A DNA stretch of 12,870 bases, from assembly GCA_964575675.1 (NCBI GenBank), contig CAZNRY010000122.1, positions 1 to 12,870 of the forward strand, in the 5' to 3' direction. The notes under the pieces are model-generated. The model had not been told where the DNA came from, did not search any database, and saw only the letters and a list, made by a program, of their open reading frames with translations. This DNA is from CAZNRY01 sp964575675 (GTDB lineage: Bacteria > Eisenbacteria > RBG-16-71-46 > CAIMUX01 > VGJL01). Below, piece after piece: positions 7,404 through 12,870 of this stretch (position 1 is its first letter; each line of letters opens with the position of its first letter). A program made the position numbers and the translations under genes.

Positions 7404-7478
7404 ACGGTGGGTGGGTGGAAGAAGGGAGCGAGATCTCTGAATCGATCCCCTCCGCCTATCGACGCGACCACCCACCGT
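7404..7478 (-). repeat. Long inverted repeat between the giant protease gene and the cohesin-like gene
   Basis: ACGGTGGGTGG (7404-7414) is perfectly complementary to CCACCCACCGT (7468-7478), an 11-bp stem around a 53-base loop. The loop itself has a smaller TCGAT/ATCGA pairing and a GAGATCTC palindrome. It starts 18 bp after the stop of the giant gene on the minus strand. It may act as a transcript end, a processing site or an attenuator that reduces expression of the downstream cohesin-like gene. The pairing is seen directly; the role is inferred. Confidence 0.5.
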
Positions 7479-7495
7479 TTCTACCTCTCCACGCA

Positions 7496-9620
7496 CTACT
7501 TCATCAGAGTGAGCTTCCGAACGATCCGGTGTTCTCCAAGAGTAGCCCTCAGGTAGTAGACACCTGGAGATACATGATTAGCTCGATTTGCACCAGCCCA
7601 GGAGATCTCGTGATGACCTGCTGGGAGTTCTGCCCAAGAGAAGTCGTCGATCTTCAATCCGCGTACGTCATAGACCTCGATACGCACGGACGACGCGCGA
7701 TCGAGCCTGAGCCCGATTACGCTACCCTGGCCGAAGGGGTTCGGTACTGAGAGCGCGGGAGGCGCCGAGACGACGTGGGGGCGGATCGAACCTAAGACCA
7801 CCGACTCCCCACCAGTCAGAAGCGCGGTACTCCCATCAGCACGAACGAACCGCGCCTGCTCGATTCCAATCCGACTTCCAGGAAGATCTTGGCCTCGGAC
7901 GACACGGAACAGTAAGTACCCTAGGTCGTACGAACCCGGGAGGAGTGGTTTCCGCAATTGGGTATCGGTGACCGCGCCAACCCGAATATGCCCAGTTTCC
8001 GGCAGGTCCTTGGCTGAGAAGAAGCCAAATGTCCCTCCAACGAAGCCGTCTTTCTGAAGACCGATGAACTCGATGACGCTCGGGTCATAAGTGAGCGTAG
8101 TCTCCAATCCAATGGTCGATGCGTCTGGCGTGACGCCCAATCCGACGTACAGACTGTCGCCTTCGGAAGGAATGAGACTCAGTTCAACAGATCCCCCCGC
8201 TGCGAAAGATGTCCGAGCAATCCGCGTCCTCGCCAATTCTCCGCTGCACGGCGGGAAGTCCTGGCAGTCCAGGGCATCCGACGTTGGGTCGGGACCGCAG
8301 GTCGGGAAGGGGAGTTGCGGCGGCAGGCAGCCAGCGAACTGGTAGCACAAGCAGTAGATGCAGTCAGAAATGTTGATCTCACCAGAATCGTCACAGTCGG
8401 CGGCATCCATGCATGTCGGGGCCGGACCGCCGGCGAACTGGTAGGCCAAGCAGTAGATGCAGTCGGAGATGTTCAACTCGCCGCTCGCGTCGGCCTCACA
8501 GCGGACGAACCCGCACTGCGCCGTGATCGTTACCGCGCCATCATCCAAGTTTGGCGGTATCGTCTGACCGTCGCAGCTTGTGATCCGATTGAGAGCCGGC
8601 GGCAGATCCGCTAGATCCAGGTTGGTCGCGCCGAGCGGAGCGTTGGGCTTCACGTTGACCTTCACGAGCAGGACGTCACCGTCTCCAGCCGGAATCGACG
8701 GTGGGCACGTGTAGCTGAAGACGATCCCGGCTGTGACCGAGTGATCCGTAAAGCTACGCGTGAAGATCACTGCCCCTTCTCCGCGAGTGCCCACAATCGT
8801 AATGTCGTTCAGGCTAATGATCTCGAACACATTCGGATCGAATAGGAAGGTCACCGAGTAGCCTTTCATCAGATCCGGGTTCTGGCAGCGCACCGGAATC
8901 CAGACACCCTGCTGGCCTCGGCAGAGACTCAAGCTCGGCGGGAAGTAGAACCGTGCCGCGACCCCGAAGGTCAGAGGCTCTGTCTTGCAGTTATTGGACT
9001 CGTCGCACTCAACGAGAAGCGCAGTGACATCCGTACAGGCCTCGACCTGAACGATTCCTGCCGGATAGCTGCCGATGGCGCACGTCACCGTGGTCTGAGC
9101 ACCTGCCGCCAGGGCCGGGGTGTCGATCTGATCGCACTTCACAACCCCGTCTACCTTGACCCGTGTCTTTGAAGCCCCGGCCACCACACCCCCCTGATTC
9201 TTCACCGTCACCGTCACCGTGGTCGCTTGATTGGCCGGCGCAGTGTCAGGATCGATCTGCTGGATGACGAGATCCGGTGTGCCGCTGACCACGATCGGCT
9301 CGGTCTTGCAGTTGTTGCTCTCGTCGGACTCGGTCACCTGCCCGTTGATGTCCGCGCAGGCCTCCACCTGGCGCGTCCCACAGGCCAACGTCCCAACATT
9401 GCAGGTCACCGTGGTCTGAGCACCTGCCGCCAGGGCCGGGGTGTCGATCTGATCGCACTTCACAACCCCGTCTACCTTGACCCGTGTCTTTGAAGCCCCG
9501 GCCACCACACCCCCCTGATTCTTCACCGTCACCGTCACCGTGGTCGCTTGATTGGCCGGCGCAGTGTCAGGATCGATCTGCTGGATGACGAGATCCGGTG
9601 TGCCGCTGACCACGATCGGC
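7496..9620 (-). CDS. Giant secreted protease, C-terminal part: CARDB repeats, cohesin-like, dockerin-like and sorting domains (split by scaffold gap)
   Basis: This is the continuation of the gene starting at 12374; the break is the N-run. The GTG at 9613 is an internal Val (frame reads PIVVSG from 9619), not a start. Residue numbers count from that Val. Two CARDB units occupy 4-110 and 111-217, each with the ESDESNNC-type ending. A cohesin-like domain (218-365) follows, then two EF-hand/dockerin-like loops (373-384 and 406-417). A second cohesin-like domain (about 467-608) has LETTLTYDPSVIEFIGL. The last 86 residues (620-705) form a FlgD-like/T9SS type A-like tail with VPNPFG, VYDVRGLK, LPAGHHEISW and SPGVYYLRA. 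This suggests secretion across the outer membrane and surface attachment. The whole protein would have 1575 residues if the contigs overlap, or 1682 plus 107 per extra repeat. Confidence 0.88.
7499..7756 (-). other. C-terminal FlgD-like / type IX secretion-type sorting domain
   Basis: The final 86 residues carry the usual marks of this tail: PNPF near the start, VRIEVYDVRG, an L-x-AGHHEISW strand, SPGVYYLRA, and a basic ending RKLTLMK. In Bacteroidetes and related phyla such tails direct proteins through the type IX system or to the cell surface. Whether this organism has that system cannot be seen here. Confidence 0.7.
7790..8215 (-). other. Second cohesin-like beta-sandwich domain
   Basis: Residues 467-608 of the C-terminal part alternate short beta strands with the cohesin-type phrase GLETTLTYDPSVIEFIGL and a closing acidic/Gly stretch. 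It is only distantly similar to the first cohesin-like domain of the same protein and lacks the PALNR-CDG ending. Confidence 0.55.
8327..8500 (-). other. Two dockerin-like EF-hand loops with unusual cysteines
   Basis: Loop 1 is EADASGELNISD (373-384) and loop 2 is DCDDSGEINISD (406-417). Both fit the dockerin calcium pattern, with acidic residues at positions 1, 3 and 12, Ser at 5, Gly at 6 and Asn at 9. Each is followed by a helix CIYCLAYQFAGG or CIYCLCYQFAGC, with cysteines where related proteins, as far as I recall, carry Ala or Val and Leu or Ile. Pairing of the loops suggests one dockerin module that may bind a cohesin. Confidence 0.72.
8519..8962 (-). other. First cohesin-like domain, paralogue of the downstream 204-residue protein
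   Basis: Residues 218-365 of the C-terminal part run from ARFYFPPSLSL to DDGAVTITA. The order RFY, MKGYSVTFLFDP, AGIVFSYTCPP, PNAPLGATNL, PPALNRITSCDG matches the separate cohesin-like protein encoded at 6701-7315 along its whole length, so the two are duplicates. Confidence 0.7.
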
Positions 9621-10079
9621 NNNNNNNNNNNNNNNNNNNNNNNNNNNNNNNNNNNNNNNNNNNNNNNNNNNNNNNNNNNNNNNNNNNNNNNNNNNNNNNN
9701 NNNNNNNNNNNNNNNNNNNNGGATCGATCTGCTGGATGACGAGATCCGGTGTGCCGCTGACCACGATCGGCTCGGTCTTGCAGTTGTTGCTCTCGTCGGA
9801 CTCGGTCACCTGCCCGTTGATGTCCGCGCAGGCCTCCACCTGGATCGTGCCCGCAGAGTAGCTCCCGATGTCGCAGGTCACCTGCGTCGTGCCCCCGGCC
9901 GGGATGGCCGGTGTCGCGATCGCCGCGCACTTCGTGACCCCATCGACACGAACGCGCGTCGCCGATGCGGCCGCGCTTCCGGTGCCTTGATTCTTGACGG
10001 TCACGGTCGCCGTGATCGCCTGTCCGGCCGTGCCCACGTCCGGATCGATCTGCTGGATGACGAGATCCGTGGTTGGGGC
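8963..10079 (-). repeat. Tandem CARDB-encoding repeats, 321 bp (107 residues) per unit
   Basis: Units lie at 10079-9759, then a possibly missing or collapsed region around the N-run, 9604-9284 and 9283-8963. Bases 9084-9299 and 9405-9620 are identical over 216 bp with no difference, at a spacing of 321. Bases 9249-9371 and 9721-9843 are identical over 123 bp. Each unit encodes DLVIQQIDPD, VTVKNQG, VDGV.KC and ESDESNNC, the marks of CARDB adhesion-type beta domains. Identity at all codon positions indicates recent duplication or gene conversion. Confidence 0.92.
9621..9720. other. Scaffold gap of 100 Ns inside the CARDB repeats
   Basis: The run is exactly 100 Ns, a common placeholder for an unknown distance. 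The 51 bases before it (9570-9620) are identical to the 51 after it (9721-9771), so the contig ends either overlap or lie a whole number of 321-bp repeats apart. The stated 100 bp would break the frame and cannot be the real distance. Confidence 0.95.
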
Positions 10080-12374
10080 TGTGACCGTCAGCTGTCCGCA
10101 AGCTACGGCATACTGTTCGGTGTGAACGCCGTCGTAAATGAAACCCCATATGTAATAAGTGCCCGGAGGGGCGTTGACCGGATTCCAGTGATAGCCTGTG
10201 GCCTGGGCCTCGTTGAGTGTCAAGGCAAACCAAGTGTGGCCGCCATTGTACCACTTATTGTCCGTGTCATACGCGAATGAAACGAAAGCCTCGTTGTCAG
10301 AGTCGGATGCAGAGCTATTGAGGGCGTAGTCCCCTCCCTGAACGACAGCCGCGCCTCCGCACGCCGGGTTCGCGATCGTCAGGGTCGGGCACGCATTGCC
10401 GTCCGTCGTGTAAATCCACTTGATGCCGTCAATGTCATCCGTGTGGAGATCCCGTGCATGCCAATCGCCCGCACCGGTGACGCCGTACATGGTCTTTGCA
10501 CCGTCATACTCCGCATCGATGTGGCCGTAGAGATCGCGGAGAAACAAGCAGTGTCCCAATTCGTGTGTCGCAACGGCCTGAATATCGAAGAAGTTCCCGC
10601 CGGCATCGACAGCCCACTGCTCGGCGCTATCGAACACGATGTCCGTCTCGATCACGGTTGTGCCCGACGACGTGATCATGGTCATGGCTAGCGTGTTGCC
10701 GGGGCCGTCGATCGCTCCCCAGCAGATCTCATTCAAGCCGTTCTGCGATGCGCCTGTCGCGGTTGTGGCCCCGTCGATCCTGAAGCCGAACCGCGCGTCT
10801 CCTGCGCAGGTCCATTCCCTCGCAGCACGATCGAGGACCAGGTGCTCTCCAGAGATCCCGGGCGCATTATCGTTGACCTTGAGGTTGATCTCTGGTCGCG
10901 AGCCCGGCCATTTCGCTCCGCCGTATCCATATGACACCTTGAACCCGGCGCGGCTGGCCATGGTGCCGCACGGGGGTGTCACCTGAATGTCCCCACTTCC
11001 TGCCGACGCCGGGTAGCCCCCGATCGTCGCGACCGGCACAGTGCAGACAATCTGAGTGTCGTTCCAGCTCTGCACCTGCCCCGGGATACGAGGTTGGCCG
11101 TCCCGGTAGAAGAAAGTCACCGTACCCGCTTGCGCGCCGAACCCAGTCCCGCTGATGGTAAGAATGGCTCCATTTCCGGCTGGCAGCTTACTGGGGCTGA
11201 AGCCGGTGATCACGGGGTTACAGGGGGGGGGGGCGTCTTCCTTGGTCAAAACGATGTCGTCCACCTGGGCACCGTTGCCACTGACGACCGAGCCGTCCGA
11301 GTGAAACAGGACTCCGAACCAGACGGTGCCGTCGCCCAGCATGTTGGCAGGGATCGTCACGGTCGCCGTCTGGCAGCCTGTGCCAAAATCGCCAGTCCAT
11401 CGCGTTCCGGTGAAGTTAGTACCGTCCGCCGAGAATCCGACGAACAGGTAATCGTAATAGTTTCCTTCGCACCGCAGTTTGAACTTGAAGTCGACCTTTC
11501 CGCTGGTGGCCCCTACGGTGGAAAATGAGCCCCATATTGCCCAGGCGTCACTGTTGTTCGGGTAGTTGGTCGTACACGGATTGATATCGGTGCCACCGCA
11601 AGTGTTCTCGTCGTCACACCATCCGGCCCAGCTTCCGCCACACGGAGAGCACAGATCGTCATCCCAAGTGTAGCAGTTGCTCGACCAGAATCGTGTCCAC
11701 GAACCAGACGGCCACACGCCCTCGAAGTTCTCAGTCATTACAGTCGTTGTGGACGGACTCCGCGGGCCTGGTACTGATCGCTCGGACTTGGGATCCTTTC
11801 CTTCATCGACCTCCGGACTTCGCTCGTCCGGGCCGAGCGTGGATGTTCGCGTGACCGTTGCTCCGACAGGTCCAAAGGGTGTCGAGTCCCCCTTCAGAAG
11901 CGTACCTAGAGCACCCCGCACGGCCATGATGGCCTCGGAGAGCGTCATTCCGGCACCGTCCGAGACCGTATCGACTATCTCGACGGCACCACCGCCGCCG
12001 CCCAGGATCGGATAAGGATATTGAGGTCGGAGGAAGAGCAGATAGGTCTTGCCCACTTGCAGCAACGGGAATTCCGGAAGCGTCTGCGTGACATCTCCAA
12101 GCGTTCCTCCAGGAAGCGTGAGGAGCATTGTGCTTCCAGACGCCTCTCCCTTCAGGAGGTGCACCACAGCCAGGTTCGTACGCGTCTGAATGTTGTTCGT
12201 GGCGACCTCGCGCTCAGGGGTCGCCTCCAGCACTCGGCCGATCAGAATGACATCCGCCGCCCGTGCCCGCTCGTGCAGACTGGTCTCCACCTGCGCTGCG
12301 TGCACAGTTTGCGTGTGTCCCAAGTTCAAGACTAACAGGGAAGAGACCAGCAAGAGCGATCGTTGGACGTTCAT
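9721..12374 (-). CDS. Giant secreted matrixin-like metalloprotease, N-terminal part (3' end lost in scaffold gap)
   Basis: 884 residues precede the gap. A signal peptide (about 1-27, LLLVSSLLVL core, HAA cleavage) leads into a domain at 28-135 (ADVILIGRVLE, LLKGE, VGKTYLLFLRP) often seen ahead of bacterial matrixins. A Pro/Ser/acidic linker (about 160-212) and a Cys/Trp-rich jelly-roll or MAM-like domain (214-377) follow. An IPT/TIG domain (386-478, ITGFSPSKLPAGNGA) comes next. The protease (about 480-655) has HELGH (604-608), D614 as the likely third zinc ligand, and the Met-turn TMYG (628-631). After a beta-rich linker the first CARDB unit begins at 766. The ATG at 12374 has GGAGG six bases upstream. 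Likely role: extracellular zinc peptidase with adhesive and docking modules. The substrate is unknown. The gene continues at 9620-7496. Confidence 0.9.
10530..10568 (-). other. Zinc-binding active site of the matrixin-like protease
   Basis: HELGHCLFLRD gives two His ligands (H604, H608), the catalytic Glu E605, and Asp at the third-ligand position (D614). The usual M10 pattern has His there, with Gly at the eighth position, which is Phe here. Asp as third ligand is known in snapalysin (M7). From memory, a bacterial matrixin subgroup reading HExxH...DLY...TMYG also has it, and the DLYGH and TMYG context here fits that subgroup. Confidence 0.75.
11223..11233 (-). repeat. 11-nt homopolymer (C on the coding strand) within the protease gene
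   Basis: Eleven consecutive G on the plus strand read as GCC CCC CCC CCC on the coding strand (Ala-Pro-Pro-Pro, residues 381-384). They lie at the hinge between the jelly-roll-like and TIG domains. Gain or loss of one base would stop the protein before the TIG and protease domains. Confidence 0.85.
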
Positions 12375-12380
12375 GGCATC

Positions 12381-12386
12381 CCTCCT
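12381..12386 (-). promoter_or_regulatory. Ribosome binding site that sets the protease start
   Basis: On the minus strand AGGAGG precedes the ATG at 12374 by six bases. It selects the Met before the signal peptide over the further in-frame starts towards 12500, which would give an N-terminus unlike a signal peptide. Confidence 0.7.
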
Positions 12387-12870
12387 ATCCATTCGCCTTC
12401 CGTCGAGTGTGGCGGTCCCGGTTTTCTGAACACAAGCCGCGCGTGACCACGCGGCCTCCTCCAGCAGTGATGGCGGCATAGACCCCGGAATCGGTGCCAT
12501 CTGGGCGGGAGGGGGGCACCCTGAGTCTCGGACCCTTCCGGGTCGGGAGCGGTTCGGGGAAGCAGAAACCTGGCAGAATCAGGAACCCCTGGGGGAACGG
12601 GTGCGGCCTCCGGGCTTGCAGGGGCCTTGGTCTGTCCGGGTAGTTGAGATGAGCCAAGATGATCGCCCTCGCGGTACCGTGAGTCCTAAAAGCAAACAAG
12701 TGTCAGATCGGCAGCCAAAGGCGCTATACAGGAGCCCTCATGATAGGTTCTCTGGCCGGCGAGAAGAATAGTTGCCGAATCGAGCACCGAGGCCAAGGCA
12801 CACGATATCCATCCTTTAATTACTGAGAAGCGCGTTGCACCGTCGCAGTCCAAGAATGTGCGCCACTCAC
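12387..12870. other. Non-coding region upstream of the giant protease gene
   Basis: No convincing gene, tRNA or convincing promoter could be read in these 484 bases. Two short inverted repeats are visible: GCCGCG (12436-12441) with CGCGGC (12450-12455), and GACCC (12531-12535) with GGGTC (12540-12544) around a four-base loop. The protease promoter presumably lies here, but no clear -35/-10 pair stands out on the minus strand. Open frames through it are Arg/Pro-rich and look like chance frames in GC-rich DNA. Confidence 0.4.

Noticed and set aside
7316..7471. N-terminal extension of the cohesin-like protein to 7471
   Set aside because: It would place 52 odd residues ahead of a clear signal peptide and read through the inverted repeat.
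7307..7750. Plus-strand open frame of 147 codons across the end of the giant gene
   Set aside because: It is antisense to the sorting tail and crosses the intergenic hairpin; it has no domain or ribosome site.
9611..9613. GTG as the start of an independent 705-residue protein
   Set aside because: It is an internal valine of a CARDB repeat next to the scaffold gap; the same residue occurs mid-protein in the identical copies.
9084..9620. CRISPR-like or mobile-element repeats
   Set aside because: The repeat is 321 bp, in frame, with no spacers and no transposase or terminal inverted repeats; it encodes protein domains.
9535..10280. Open frames reading through the N-run on both strands
   Set aside because: Their sequence is shifted repeat sequence joined through unknown bases and does not resemble any protein.
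12385..12699. Minus-strand open frame of 104 codons upstream of the protease gene
   Set aside because: It is Pro/Arg-rich without hydrophobic pattern, has no ribosome site, and overlaps the protease leader.

Overview
The window is GC-rich DNA from an uncultured bacterium, assembled as a scaffold with one 100-N gap (9621-9720). The large secreted protein on the right has CARDB repeats, cohesin-like modules, dockerin-like calcium loops and a C-terminal FlgD/T9SS-type tail. That combination is typical of the candidate phyla around the FCB group (for example Eisenbacteria, Zixibacteria, Latescibacteria or Krumholzibacteriota). This is inference from architecture; no marker gene is present to fix the taxonomy.

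Left part, plus strand, 1-4824: a copper-handling operon. It holds the C-terminal half of a CusA-type heavy-metal RND pump (cut by the window edge), a two-HMA Cu+-transporting P1B ATPase (copA), and a small secreted protein with three tandem YHS/TRASH-like modules whose start overlaps the end of copA by 8 bp. A plausible flow is cytoplasmic Cu(I) to CopA, then to the exported YHS protein, with CusA and its unseen CusB/C partners clearing the periplasm.

Middle, plus strand, 4825-6660: a 163-bp leader with two small hairpins precedes an overlapping pair of small membrane protein genes (DUF2752-like and TM2-domain). A strong hairpin at 5740-5770 follows, and then a stand-alone class I SAM-dependent methyltransferase gene.

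Right part, minus strand, 6701-12374: a convergent block devoted to the cell exterior. One very large secreted gene (12374 down to 7496) encodes a signal peptide, an N-terminal domain, a jelly-roll-like domain, an IPT/TIG domain, a matrixin-like metalloprotease, tandem CARDB repeats, a cohesin-like domain, two Cys-rich dockerin-like loops, a second cohesin-like domain and a sorting tail. The scaffold gap lies inside the CARDB repeats and splits the gene artificially. Repeat phase shows that the true gap must be 321k-51 nt, which restores a single frame. Downstream is a 204-residue secreted protein that is essentially a free-standing copy of the first cohesin-like module. The 12375-12870 stretch is non-coding as far as I can see.

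I did not find a clear novel defence, mobile or CRISPR system. The most interesting items are the split giant protease with homogenised repeats and an 11-nt cytosine tract in its coding strand, its detached cohesin-like paralogue, the Met/Gly-rich insert in CusA, and the triple-YHS protein coupled to copA.
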